Assembly: GCA_025677825.1 (NCBI GenBank)
Contig: JAIXMO010000010.1
Location: 434,001 to 498,000, forward strand
Length of the DNA stretch: 64,000 nt
Direction of reading: 5' to 3'
Source: Helicostylum pulchrum
Lineage: Eukaryota > Mucoromycota > Mucoromycetes > Mucorales > Mucoraceae
Below are positions 34,162-48,273 of this stretch, in pieces. How positions within the stretch are numbered: the first letter of the stretch is position 1; each line of letters opens with the position of its first letter. The notes under the pieces were generated by a model that did not search any database, had not been told where the DNA came from, and saw only the letters and a list, made by a program, of their open reading frames with translations. The position numbers and the translations under genes were made by a program.

Positions 34162-35835
34162 CTAGTAACCTGAATAAGCACGAATTTGAGGACCTTTTAC
34201 TTTCATCAATAACAATAAGAAGGCCCAAACAAAATTAAGCATGCCAAACAAGAAAGTTACCCAACCAGGACCTACTGCTTCAGTCATTGGGTTTGCTAAC
34301 ATTATAAAAAAAACATTTTATATAAATAATCAGCGATTAAATATGTTTTTTTTTTGTTTTGTTTACCTATTAAACTAAGAACACAAGACCAAATCATTCT
34401 AACAAGATTAGCAGCGGCAGTGACACTTGCTCCACGATCAGAGACAGCGTCTACAAGATACGACATTGCAGGGTTGAATACCTGTACCATCGCAAAGCAC
34501 TGCAGGCCAAACATGATGATGGAGACCCAAATACTCCAACCGAGCTGTACAGGCCAACCCCACAAAAAGAAAGAAAGAGGGTTCAGAATAAACGCAGCAG
34601 GCCAAACATTCGGTGTTAATCTATCTTCGGGGTAAGCAGCACCTCCTCCACGCTTTTCACGTGCGCGATTTAAAAAAAAATCTGATAATTTGCCAGAGAT
34701 CAGGGACCCAAAGACTTCACCTAACCCAGGAGAAATAAACGTCAAGCCGACTAAGCCAGAGCTAAGGCCGTATACGTTGGTGTACAGTGCTGGTAGCATG
34801 TTTTCGATGGCAAACATACCGCCGAATGCAAAGCCTGTAGCCATTGAAAATATCAAAACAAATGGGTGTCGAAGTAAAGATAAAGAAGCAAAGGGGTTCA
34901 TTCGCTTCACTTCAATCACGGTAGATTCGGTCTCGTTCTTTTGATCGAGAGTAGTAGGTACAGTCGTTTCACTGGGGTCAGAAGCTTCTTTACCCCAAAC
35001 TGTTTCTTCACGGTATGTTTCTTCCATAGCGAAAAATACTAAAAGTAAAAGAATACAGCCAAATACAAACATTAACCAAAAGACGGATCTCCAACCCCAT
35101 CGTTCTACTAGATATCCACCAAAGATGGGTCCAAACAGAGGTCCTGCAAATTGACCTGTAAAGTATATACCTAATGCATTTCCTCTTTCATGTACCTCAT
35201 AAATATCTGCGACAGAACTTTTTTTTTTTTTTTTGGGAGTTAGAACACAGAAAAAAAAAAAAAGGATTTTTTAAAGAGTTTTACCCTGCACCAATTGCCC
35301 AAGCAGAAGAAATACCTATAGCTTGTAAAATTCTCATTCCAAGTAAGACGTTAATGTCATTAGCAAACACAGCCGCTAAGGATCCAATGGTATAAATAAT
35401 GATTGAGAAAAAATAAACCGATCGACGAATCTTCCAATGGTCACTTATGCTGCTGTAAAAAATAGGCTACATAAATATAGAAATTCTTTAGCTTCTATTC
35501 AACTATAAAAGGATCAATTATTTTCTTACAGCAATACCCATAAATAACATGAACAAAGAATTACTTAGTGTTACCATAATTGAAGGGCTATCTAATTCTT
35601 CTATAATAGCCTCTAAAGCTGGCAACTATAATTTTTTTTTTTTTACGTGTGAATAATATAAACACTTGAATACTAATAATTTGTTTAATTTTACGTAGAT
35701 AGTAGAGCAAAAACCAGGAATAATTGCAATAAAGCATACAAGTCCAAGTAATAATCGTTTTCTCCAAACTGGTAAATGTCTTGGATCTTTCGTTACTGGT
35801 ATTTTTACTTTTAGTAAAGACGTCCAATATGTCAT
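34162..35835 (-). CDS. MFS transporter, DHA1 drug/polyamine:H+ antiporter type
   Basis: Five exons (35835-35695, 35625-35530, 35466-35285, 35217-34367, 34295-34162) encode 467 residues with about twelve hydrophobic segments. Helix 1 begins LLLGLVCFIAIIPGFCSTIY. The DHA1 signature elements follow: LPALEAIIEEL after helix 1, then ISDHWKIRRSVYFFSII in the loop 2-3 region, and ILQAIGISSAWAIGAGSVAD with YEVHERGNALGIYFTGQFAG, GPIFGGYLVERWGWRSVFW (motif C region). The central loop is acidic and holds MEETYREETVWG. The C-terminus ends in KGPQIRAYSGY. Fungal DHA1 antiporters export drugs, polyamines or fungicides across the plasma membrane; the substrate cannot be predicted. It sits alone beside a large gene desert. 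Confidence 0.9.
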
Positions 35836-37048
35836 TTTTTTTATATAAATGAAAAAAGGAAAGAAAAAATATAATTTTTCTTTTTTTCATTTGTTTATCG
35901 GTCTATGTGCGACACGATAATTTAAACACCAGAAACTTTGCGGCTTGTAAATCGCCGCAGCAAAGATATGATTGAGCATTAGAAAAAAAAAACATTATAT
36001 ACTGCCTGTTCGTACAGTGACATGTTTGTATCATTGCCACAAGCAAATTTACACCAGTTGCAGTATTTATGTTAAGCAGGAGTCTTGCAGACAATCTACC
36101 AGTTTTATATTCTCCAATGAAAAGCAATTCTTCTCTCTCCAATATAAACAAACGAAAATAAACAATTTATGCAGAAATTGCAAAGTAGCACAAATTAGAT
36201 GTACGTTTTTTTCAGCAGTTAATAATGATATTATTTCGATATGTGTGAATATCCCGTTTATTCCTTTTGCTTGCGAAATAAACGAAAATATTTTACTCTA
36301 AAACGGCGTAATGGTATTTTAGAGCGACTGAAATAAACCGAGGTATATCTGCAGTGGCATATAAATACAAAGCTGTAGGTAGGAAACAGGATTCTATCAT
36401 ATTTTTTTTTTTCTTATCTAATACATGTATTTTATAATTATAAACTCAGGTTTTTTTTTAAAGAACGGTTTATAATGCGATCAATGAACTCTTCTGTTTG
36501 ATACAATAGCAAATAAAAAGACTAGACACATTATCAGGAAGCTATGATAGATAATAATTAACGCAGTGCTACTTAAGAGATTCTATTTGTGTTTGAACGC
36601 GAATAAATATACTTTTGTAAACCATCAATAAACAAACCCAGCTTTTTATTCTGAGAAATAAGGACGTGCGTAACCCGGATATCCCAAATATAGATGACTA
36701 CGAAATAATTCAACCTGGGATTACTATCTACAGCTCCTTTTTTTATTGCAGAAACACATGGCTTACTCAAATTATCGCTTTTTTTTTTTAAAAAAAAAAG
36801 GGAAGGAAGAGAAAAAGGGTAAACACTTCCGATTAAGCTTTTTTATTCAGGCACCAAAAACTAATATGTAAGCATAAAAAAAACTTTACTCGTGACGCAG
36901 TGACTGTCTGGCTTTTCCGAAAGCCTTATTTTTTTTTCTTGGAGAAAAAAAAAAACCTTTTAGGAACCCTATTCTTTTTTTTTTTTACATACACACACAC
37001 ACATATTCTTTGTCAAAAAGTAACATACGAAAATAAAATAAAAAATAG
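35836..37048. other. Divergent spacer, MFS transporter and kinesin-13 genes
   Basis: These 1.2 kb contain the promoters of both flanking genes. There are A/T homopolymers, a T11A10 palindrome near 36779-36800, and (CA)n near 36990-37002. No supported gene was found. Confidence 0.5.
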
Positions 37049-40204
<3,156 letters not shown>

Positions 40205-40527
40205 TTTAACTATATATGTTTGTAATAAAGTTTCCCACTCTCTCTTTCCTTTTTTTTTTTGCATCAGGCACCAAATATGATGTCATGTAAGCAGGATGGA
40301 AGAGAAGAAAAAAAATATAATTTTAACGGCCCTGACTCTCTACCTTTAATTTCATTAACAATACCCTCTCTGTCATTCATAATATATGTATACACTCAAA
40401 TAATATAAATGCTGTTACACTTTCTTTTTAAGAAATCAAATATACGATGAGAAAATGTCCTAATAAAAAACTGCTTTATTTTTTTTTAAAAATTTCGTCG
40501 CAAAGATAGTTTTTAAAAAAAAACTAT
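40205..40527. other. Convergent 3' region, kinesin-13 and eL33
   Basis: This is shared 3' flanking sequence of two tail-to-tail genes, with A/T runs near 40478-40525 and no gene. Confidence 0.5.
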
Positions 40528-41151
40528 TTAGATGTTGGAAGGGTAAAGCATCTAAAAAAGGAATTGTTCAGTATACAATGTCGAAAAAAAAAATGCACAA
40601 AAATAAAAATACTTACAATACGAACGGAAGCACCAAAGACCTTAGGAGGCAAGTTCTTACGGAAACGAGCCTTGACGACACCGTTGGTACCGTGGGTACG
40701 AGCAATACGACCCCAGATGACACGGATCTTGGAACCGTTGACCTCACGTTGAGCACGGTAGACATAAGCAACACGCTTACCGAGGTAGAATTGAGCATCC
40801 TTGGTGGTTTGGACACCTTCAACTTGGATGAGAGAGACATCAGGGTTTTGAGTACGCATGGCACGCTCATAGCCCAAAACACGGCCCTTGCTGTACAAAC
40901 TACAATATACAACAGAAATATAAGTTTTTCTATTGTCTCTCTTTTAAATCAATAACAAAAAACATAGTAAATCCATTCATGTAAATTTTTTGAAAAAGAA
41001 AAAAGTCTCCTTTTTCTAGTCTTTACATATCTCTCTTTTTTTTTTTTTTTGGTAAAAAAAAAAAATATGTATTCATCCATCCATTGATTTTTTTGTTTTT
41101 GTTATTGAAATGTGATTTGATTGTAATGCCTTACCGATCGGATCCAGACAT
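40528..41151 (-). CDS. RPL33: 60S ribosomal protein eL33 (L35Ae/Rpl33)
   Basis: Three exons (41151-41135, 40899-40617, 40551-40528) encode 107 residues, exactly the yeast Rpl33 length. Exon 1 holds only MSGSD and part of R. The body reads [80 protein letters not shown] and [13 protein letters not shown], followed by MLYPSNI, all near-identical to the universal eL33 sequence. It is a core protein of the large ribosomal subunit. Codon use is more GC-rich and biased (CGT, AAG, GGC, GTC) than in neighbours, as expected for high expression. An early intron is typical of fungal ribosomal protein genes. Upstream lies a 30-T tract that may act as a nucleosome-excluding promoter element. Confidence 0.98.
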
Positions 41152-41222
41152 GTCTAATGATAGGTGATGAAAGAGGAAGGTGTATGAGTTTACGCCATTC
41201 AATTTTCCTTGTAACGCCCACA

Positions 41223-41255
<33 letters not shown>

Positions 41256-41479
41256 GGCCACCTCTCCCTATTGATTTTTGGCTCAGAGTCCCAACTGGTT
41301 AGTCCGGGCCGGATAATATTATTTTCTCAAAAAGATCTTCTTCCCCGTTGCGATTGGAATACCGATTATACTTGTGTCTAAAATGGTTATTTGTTCCTGT
41401 TTAAAAAAATAAATATACATCTTATTATCTCTTCTTTCTCTCTGTACACATACTTTGTAATAAAAAAATAAAAATAAAA
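41152..41479. promoter_or_regulatory. Divergent promoter, eL33 and CYSTM genes, with poly(dA:dT)
   Basis: This 328-bp region separates two divergent genes. It contains an uninterrupted run of about 29 T at 41226-41254. Next to it lie the only GC-rich elements in the spacer (TTTTGGCCACCTC, AGTCCGGGCCGG). Long poly(dA:dT) tracts commonly exclude nucleosomes at ribosomal-protein promoters in fungi; that role here is inferred. Confidence 0.6.
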
Positions 41480-41875
41480 ATGAGCTTAAAATTAAATGAG
41501 AAAAAGAGAGCACATCATATATCTGCACCAATTTCACCAAACTACCCAGGATTTGGTAACTCTACTTCAGACTCTTTTTTTGACGATTACCCTCCACCAC
41601 CTGCATATCAGCCTCAATTAAATAATCACCCTACAATGAATACTCAACAAAAGTCAAACTTGAACCATTTTAACCAAATGAACGAATTCTATCATCCTAC
41701 TCCTCCTCCACAAACAGTCATTATCTATAGACAGCCTACAAGATCAAAAGACGCCTGTTGTTGGGGATGGTAACTATTTATTTATTGTTTCAAATAAGAC
41801 TATATACTAATTTACATGTGTTATTTTAGTTTAGCTGCGATCTGCCTTTGCTTCGGGGCAAAAGAATGCTGTTAA
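41480..41875 (+). CDS. Small CYSTM-like cysteine-rich tail protein
   Basis: Two exons (41480-41769, 41830-41875) encode 111 residues. The N-terminus is polar (MSLKLNEKKRAHHISAPISP) and Pro/Tyr/Gln-rich, with PPPPAYQPQ and HPTPPPQTVIIYRQP. The intron splits a codon in the conserved tail, giving CCWGCLAAICLCFGAKECC at the end. This short hydrophobic segment with paired cysteines at both ends is the CYSTM (cysteine-rich transmembrane) pattern, found in small tail-anchored, often palmitoylated stress-related plasma-membrane proteins across eukaryotes. The PPxY-like PPPAY could bind WW-domain ubiquitin ligases, which is speculative. It shares a promoter region with eL33. Confidence 0.8.
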
Positions 41876-42033
41876 ATCCATTTATTCTTTTTCTTTCTTT
41901 CTCTTTTAGACCACGATATACCCTCACTTCATTTCCGCTCCCCACCCCCCTCTATCTCCTTTTTATATATATATATAAATTATTATTTTTTGTTTGGTAT
42001 GACAAACACACGTTTTATCAATCTAAATATTTT

Positions 42034-43766
42034 TTATTGCTCTGCTTGTGTCTTCCATTGAAAGAAATTACAATTAAATTGATTAGCCGGACCTTCTTTC
42101 GGTCCAATTGGTTTGGAGCATATATAGAATACCCGGCCTAGATTGGGCCCCTTTTTAGACACGGTACGTTCGACACAGGTTTCCTGATGTACTTTACAAC
42201 GTGGTACACTTGGCGCCGAGAACAACTGCGACCATGCTTTCGTCTCCTTTTTTTTACTGATTTCTTTTTCATTGATATAACTTTCTAACCACTCAAAGGT
42301 TTCTTCTGCATCATCATTATCGTCTTTTTTTATTAGACTTTGTTTTTTTAAATTAGGAGAAAAGAAAGATTGAATATCGTTTGGTTTCTTCTTCTTTTGA
42401 ACAGAGTCGGTTTTACTACTTGCAGTTTCGGTAGTTCGTTTATTAGTTTCTGTTATGGCCGGTGTGGATTTCATAAAATAATTCGATACTTTTTTTTGTT
42501 TGCTGGAAAATTCTGCATAATTCGTTGATAACAGACGTGAAGATACTTGACGATCGTTCTCTTCTCTATTAAAGGATCCAGTTATCTCGTCCAAAAAATC
42601 TGCGTACACTGGGCAATGATCTGATCCCATAATCTCGGGTTGAATATCAGCATACTTGAACCATAACTTTAATCCCGTTGATGCCAAGATGTAATCAATT
42701 CTCGTACCTAAAATAATAATTAGTTGGAATAAAATCTCACTATTTATCTAAATTTTACCATAATTGGCTGGTCTATTTAAAATCATACGAATTAGCATAC
42801 GCCAATGGGATTTTTATTTACTTGGCTTACCTTGCATTTGTTTTTGTATTCCAACCTATTTAAATGTTAATATGTATAATCTCATCTTTTTTTTTTAAAA
42901 AAAAAAGACCCTCCCCTCTCTTACATGTGAACATCTTTTGACGTTGAGGATGATACAACCGAGTTATATCAATCATCGGACCCTTCGGCTCAATAAACCG
43001 ATCCAACCACCTTCGCTGCGGCAAATCCTTAAAATCCTCTAACCCATGATCTACCATACTCTGTTTAGGATCACAATGATCCATCATCTCGTGGACCGCA
43101 TTCACATCTCCTACTAACAACACCTCCCTTCCTTGCTCCAAGAACCTTTTGATCCTTTGCTCTACACACCGATGATAATCCATTTTAAAATTCATTCGGG
43201 CTCCTTCGGAATCATTGGGGAAATAAATATTCAGCAGGATAAAAAAGCCAAAGTCAAGAATGATACATCGGCCTTCAGCGTCAAGTATTTCGGCAGGCGT
43301 GGATAATGTGTACTCAAAGTCGTCGTCGTCGTTGTTGTCTAGCATACCGGTGATGCCCTCGTATGTACGTCGAGGTGCTGCAATCGTGTCTTTTATGTAC
43401 ACTGCTACTCCCGAGTATCCTAACTTGACTTTCGAAAATGAAAAATATGCGTTGTAGCCTGGTACAATAGCCATATCTCGCGGTAATTTCGAACGTTGAC
43501 ATTTAACTTCTTGAAAGCTGAATAAATTGTTATGTCAATCCCTAATTTAAAACTGTGATCGTTTCTCTTTTTTTTTTTTTTTTTTTACCATATAATGTCA
43601 GATGCTAAAGTATCCAACATAACCTATCATTTTTTTTTTAAATATCATTTGAAATACTCATTCCTAATTGTGTTTTCTTTTTTACTTTGTACGATTTCTT
43701 TTCTGACCATGGGTAGTACTGTAATGTACTTGACAACCCATTGACATTCCAAGTTAAAACTCTCAT
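42034..43766 (-). CDS. APN2: AP endonuclease 2 (APN2) with PIP box and GRF zinc finger
   Basis: Six exons (43766-43686, 43623-43589, 43517-42925, 42855-42831, 42772-42759, 42707-42034) splice in frame to 473 residues. The exonuclease III/APE fold begins MRVLTWNVNGL, followed by ICFQEVKCQRSKL with the catalytic glutamate, then GYSGVAVYIKD, NIYFPNDSEG, LLVGDVNAVHEMMDHCDP, FTCWNTKTNARPANYGTRID and the terminal GSDHCPVYADF. The FTCWNT...NYGTRIDY block is assembled from a 25-nt and a 14-nt exon. The C-terminal extension has a PCNA-interacting QSFFSP motif and the GRF zinc finger (VPRCKVHQETCVERTVSKKG, GRVFYICSKP, FNCNFFQW). Apn2 cleaves abasic sites and 3' blocks during base excision repair in the nucleus. 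All key residues are present. Confidence 0.94.
42759..42772 (-). other. 14-nt micro-exon of APN2
   Basis: The exon ACCAGCCAATTATG, flanked by AAATAG and GTAAAA, encodes the conserved PANYG of the APE fold and is needed to keep the frame between exons 4 and 6. Confidence 0.85.
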
Positions 43767-44459
43767 GTAAGCAAAAAAAAAAAGAGGTGCAGTCTGATTT
43801 TCAATACGTCGATAAAACAGTATATCTTATCGCAAAATCAAATTGCCAGTTAATTACATTTCTGTAAATTTTATGCTCTCAACATTTATCGCGTTCGTTC
43901 TATTAGAAAATAGCGTTTATACATAAGGATAGAGAGAAAAAAACATATCTACAACAAGTACTAGAACTTTATATTTTTATTGTGTAATTTGAAGGTTTTA
44001 TTCCAGAGTATGGAGTGAGCATTTTTTTTTTTTTTTACCGTTACTCTCAAAGTCTCGTATATATTTCCATATGCAATAAAACATTATAACACATTCTTTT
44101 CCTATCATTACACGGATGAGGTTTGAATAATATTAACGATGCTATTAATTTACGCGATAATCACGCTGGTTAGTTGCAGATATAACGTCTATTTTCAACC
44201 GATAAAAAATTTATTTATTTATTATCATTTGCAAGGCATATATTAAAAAACATTACGTTGAGCTATGTATACGGGTCTCGTCCGGCAATCAAACTTTACA
44301 ATTATCATTTTCAATCAAATGTGCGCTTTAATAAACCTGGACTTCAGAAGTAATAGGAAGAAGTCTATCCACATAAAAACCTTTATAATATTCCTAAATG
44401 ATTACTATAGAAATTGTTAATAACACTTTTACCCCTTTTAGTTTTTATTTACATACCGT

Positions 44460-44735
44460 AAGAAACTTCTTATATTGGTAGAAAGACCAGCGAAAGTCTA
44501 CTAACGTTACCAGGAATACTTGTTGTCGAGTTAAGAAAGTTGGATCAAATCTACAGAAAATATAAACATTCACCAAGAGATTTTTTCTAGTTTCTTGCGC
44601 TCCTGTGCCAGGTGATTTTCTGACGTAACCAACGAGTCGCTTTTGGCCCTGAATATACTACTGGTAATTTTTGATTGTATGTATCAATACGTTTGACTAC
44701 ATTGACTGCGGGATTACGATTAGTAAAAAAAAGTG
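44460..44735 (-). pseudogene. Unassigned coding-like exons, possibly a decayed mobile-element ORF
   Basis: After a candidate acceptor (CAAATAG near 44735) the minus strand reads TLFFTNRNPAVNVVKRIDTY and QKLPVVYSGPKATRWLRQKI to HRSARN before a stop. After a second acceptor (TTTTCTGTAG at 44551) it reads FDPTFLTRQQVFLVTLVDFR and WSFYQYKKFLT up to a canonical GTATGT donor at 44459. The two pieces look like real exons, but no start, end or intervening exon closes into a gene. I do not recognise the family. It may be a dead copy of an expanded lineage-specific or transposon gene. Confidence 0.35.
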
Positions 44736-45080
44736 TTCTATTTGAAATTTTGGCAAAATGTGTCGCGTGAAGTTGTAACTATAACGCATTTTAACTGAAT
44801 GGAAGATCTCACATGAAGATCTGCGTGTGACCTACTACACTCTTTAGACTTTTTATATATATTCAGTTTAAGGTTTCAATGGTAACTGTGATACTGACAC
44901 AAAACGTCTGATACGTACGACACGCGTGTAACACTTGATTCTAGCAGTATAAAAAATGTATATATGCCATCATTTAGAAAATATTTTGTCATTAAGGAGA
45001 GTTTTCAATCGGCGGGATGTTTTTTTTATTCGGCTGCGTCATACTATACTCTCCTACAAACAACATTATTTAGCTTCCCT

Positions 45081-45094
45081 CCCCCCCCCCCCCC
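45081..45094. repeat. C14 homopolymer
   Basis: This is an isolated run of 14 cytosines within AT-rich spacer, similar to the tracts near 29.7 kb. Confidence 0.85.
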
Positions 45095-46414
45095 TTGTAA
45101 CATTCTTCCCGATCCAATGTGTATACTGTCATCTGATTGCAAGACCACCTTTCTAAAACGGAATAAAATCGGAAATTACTGAATACACTGAACGAGAAAT
45201 TTATTCGTTTTTAAAAAAGTAGTGCTAAAAAAAGTTAAAAAAAAAAAGGGGGAGTAAAAAGAGATCGACTAGTTGTGTGTAGCGGAGGAGCGTGTAACCA
45301 TGACGTCCGAAGAAAAAAAAATAAAGATATGCAAGCAGAAATGTGATTATAAAAAATATATAATTACTAAATTAATAAAAAAGAGGAGAAAAAAAAAAAG
45401 ATGTGTATTTTAGTTTTGGCATATCAAAGGGAGATGCAGTGTTTTCGGGTAATCACATACTTTTTTCTAATACGACCTTTTTTTTATTTCGCGTTTTTAT
45501 CATTCTACTGGTTATCTATTTTTTTTTAAAAAAAAAGAAAGACTTTAGTTCCAGCGGCTTAAAAATTAACCTTTGTACCCACGCTAAAAAATATAAATAT
45601 TCTTATTTGATTCGTTCCGTTAAAATTGGCAATTCTTATTGTGCCCTGAAAATGGGAAGCCTTTTTTAAAAGTCAGTACATAAAAGAGTTTTTTTGCTAA
45701 CCAAGATTGACTTTCTTGTGATACATGTTACAGGTGCATATTTTTTTTTACTTTTTATACATTGCACGTTTGATGACAAAGCACCTAATTACTTTGAAGT
45801 AAGGAGAGAGAGAAAGAGAGTAATCAGTAGGAGTAAAAAAAAAAGAAGACATATTGTCAATTTAAAATAGTGTTCTGGTTATACGCCAAATTAAAATACG
45901 CGGGTCTTTTTTTCTATCAGTAAAATCACATTTCTACTTGCATGAGTTTTCTTGGTTACACATTCATGTTTTTTGAAAATAGAAAATGTTTGTGGTGTGT
46001 GATTTTTTTCTTTTTTATGCCAAGTACAAACTATACAAATACAGTTACAAAGTCTTGTATAAGGCTATTTTACGAGAAAAAAAGCATTACTATTATGTCA
46101 CAGACTGTCAGCATATCTTACGTCACAATAATAAAACTTGGCATTTGTTATTTTTTTAAAAAAACAAAAAGCAATAAATAAGTGTTATGCGCATGTGATG
46201 GGTACTTGCGGGTGGGAATGGGGAGGTTTTTTTTTTTTTTTTTTTTTTTTTCGTACAATTGTGTATTACGTCGTGCTTGTTTTTTTTTTGACCAGCAAAA
46301 TTTATATTCGGAAAATATCGGGGATACACAAAAAGTACTATTTAGCTTTTTTTCGAGATAAAAAAGATATAATTTTTAAAAAAAAAATGCTGAAGCTTTT
46401 GCAGGAAAAAAGTT

Positions 46415-46416
<2 letters not shown>

Positions 46417-46451
<35 letters not shown>
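46417..46451. repeat. T35 homopolymer
   Basis: An uninterrupted T35 run lies about 350 bp upstream of the protein kinase start. It may be a nucleosome-free promoter element or simply a slippage-expanded tract. Confidence 0.85.
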
Positions 46452-46455
<4 letters not shown>

Positions 46456-46803
46456 AAGGCGGGTTTATACATGTAGTTTTAAAAATATGATCTTATCAAC
46501 CAACAAGAAAAAGTTATTTCTTATCTTTTGACGGTTATGCACTAGTCTAATTGGTCAAGATATCAAAATATACACAAAGATAAAAAAATTTATAATACTG
46601 ATGCAGATAAGACCTAATGATAGCTTTTCATTGGTTAAATCGGAATCTTTTTTGATTCAGGCTCTCATGATTCAATTGAACTTTTTTTTTGTGAAGGGTT
46701 ATTTAGTCAAAAGAGTTTTTTTCGATTTCTTTTTTTCGCTTTTTTCTTTTTTTATTCTTTACTAAATTTTTTTTATTTACATCTTACATATTAAAGAAAT
46801 TAC

Positions 46804-48105
46804 ATGTTCTCAAGAAATAACAACCATTGTCAATTTGTGAATAAGAAAGAGAAGAAAGCTAGTACGCCACTTCATATTGACACAGACCCACTTGGTATTT
46901 CCTTTTATGAAGGTGACCTTAAAAAAGGTTCGGCTCATGCAGTCGTATCTCCAGTATCCACACCTCAGCAAGACACATCATCTTCTATGCGTTCACACCA
47001 CGCTATATCTACTTCTTTATCTCCCTTTCCTTCTCCATCTTCATCTTCATCTTCTGTAACTACACAATTACACGAATTCAAATCTCTCCCGTCAAGAACC
47101 GACATTTCCCGCAGTAAATGTCAAATTAACCGTCCAACCCAATCACTTCAATCACCACCTAAATTATCTGCCAAATCATGGGAAAATATTAAATCTCCTG
47201 CTGCTTCATTCTTGGCCAGTTTCGCTCTTTCACCTGTTGCTTCTTCTACGGAAAGAACCGTAGAAGTAGAAAGAGAGGGCGACGAAATTGACGATTATGT
47301 ACTTGACAATATAATTGGCTACGGTGGTTTCGCTACTGTCCGTAAAGGATACCGTGCATCCGATGGAAAAAAAGTAGCTATTAAAATCATTAAAAAACAA
47401 TACCAATCCGAAGAACCAGATTACAGACTTGAACGTGAACTCTCTATTTGGAAACTACTTGATCACCCCCACATTGTCTGTCTGCAAAAGGTTCTGGAAA
47501 CAGACACCGCTACTTTTTTAATCTGCGATTATTGTCCAGGTGGCAACTTGCTCGATTTATTAAAGAAGCCCATGTCTGAAAATGAAGCGCGTAGAATATT
47601 CTTACAATTATGTCAAGCCGTCAAGTATTTACACCAAGATGCAAAAGTCTGTCACAAGGACTTGAAGCTTGAAAACATCTTGTTTGATGAAGATAATAAC
47701 GTCAAGGTCTGTGATTTTGGCTTAGCCATCTATCAACAACCCGTAAAAATGAACCCCGCAACCAATTTACCATTATCACCCGAAATCATTAACGAACTTG
47801 AATGTGCTGCGGGTTCTTTAGCGTACGCTGCGCCGGAACAGATCAGATCGGCAAAGGCAATTTCTTGTCCATCTACCGATATTTGGTCCTTGGGCGTTGT
47901 TCTCTACACACTGGTGACAGCCAAATTACCGTTCCACGATGATTACGATCTTCGCTTACAGCAAAAAATATTGAATGGTCAATATGATATTCCCTCTAAT
48001 GTATCTAACGAATTACAACAACTTATCAAGAGCTGTCTTGATGTTAACCCTGATACTCGTTTTAACATTAACCAAGTCATTGATTCTAGTTGGTGTAAAC
48101 TCTAA
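46804..48105 (+). CDS. Serine/threonine protein kinase, CAMK-like, with HKD catalytic loop
   Basis: This single exon encodes 433 residues. The first ~155 residues are Ser/Pro-rich and probably regulatory. The kinase domain runs from about 160 to the C-terminus: glycine loop IIGYGGFATVRKG near 169, VAIKII with the ATP-anchoring lysine, catalytic loop VCHKDLKLENIL near 283, DFGLAI near 304, and a Y-A-A-PE activation-segment end near 340 (GSLAYAAPEQI). IWSLGVVLYTLVTAKLPFHD and the closing NPDTRFNINQVI are standard. The HRD arginine is replaced by lysine (HKD), so activation-loop phosphorylation control may be relaxed, while the catalytic Asp, Lys and DFG remain and activity is expected. The LKLENIL motif and organisation fit CAMKL/SNF1-related fungal kinases; the exact subfamily is unclear. 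Confidence 0.9.
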   Translation: MFSRNNNHCQFVNKKEKKASTPLHIDTDPLGISFYEGDLKKGSAHAVVSPVSTPQQDTSSSMRSHHAISTSLSPFPSPSSSSSSVTTQLHEFKSLPSRTDISRSKCQINRPTQSLQSPPKLSAKSWENIKSPAASFLASFALSPVASSTERTVEVEREGDEIDDYVLDNIIGYGGFATVRKGYRASDGKKVAIKIIKKQYQSEEPDYRLERELSIWKLLDHPHIVCLQKVLETDTATFLICDYCPGGNLLDLLKKPMSENEARRIFLQLCQAVKYLHQDAKVCHKDLKLENILFDEDNNVKVCDFGLAIYQQPVKMNPATNLPLSPEIINELECAAGSLAYAAPEQIRSAKAISCPSTDIWSLGVVLYTLVTAKLPFHDDYDLRLQQKILNGQYDIPSNVSNELQQLIKSCLDVNPDTRFNINQVIDSSWCKL

Positions 48106-48273
48106 AAAAATTCCTTCTTTTGTAAATAACTATTTTGTATATAACCCAAAAAATCGAAAATCGAAAAAAATTCCCCCCTCACACACAAAAAACATCCATT
48201 CCCCCTTGTAGCATCATCATTCATCTTTTTTATATAAAATAATAAATAAATTCCTTCTTAAAAATATATATAA

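Larger units (their letters stand above)
43767..46803. other. 3-kb gene-poor region
   Basis: This separates APN2 from the protein kinase. It has long T runs (46227-46251; T35 at 46417-46451), a C14 run at 45081-45094, a T10A9-type junction near 45522-45538 and a decayed coding-like segment on the minus strand at 44460-44735. No complete gene, tRNA or other RNA was recognised. Confidence 0.5.
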
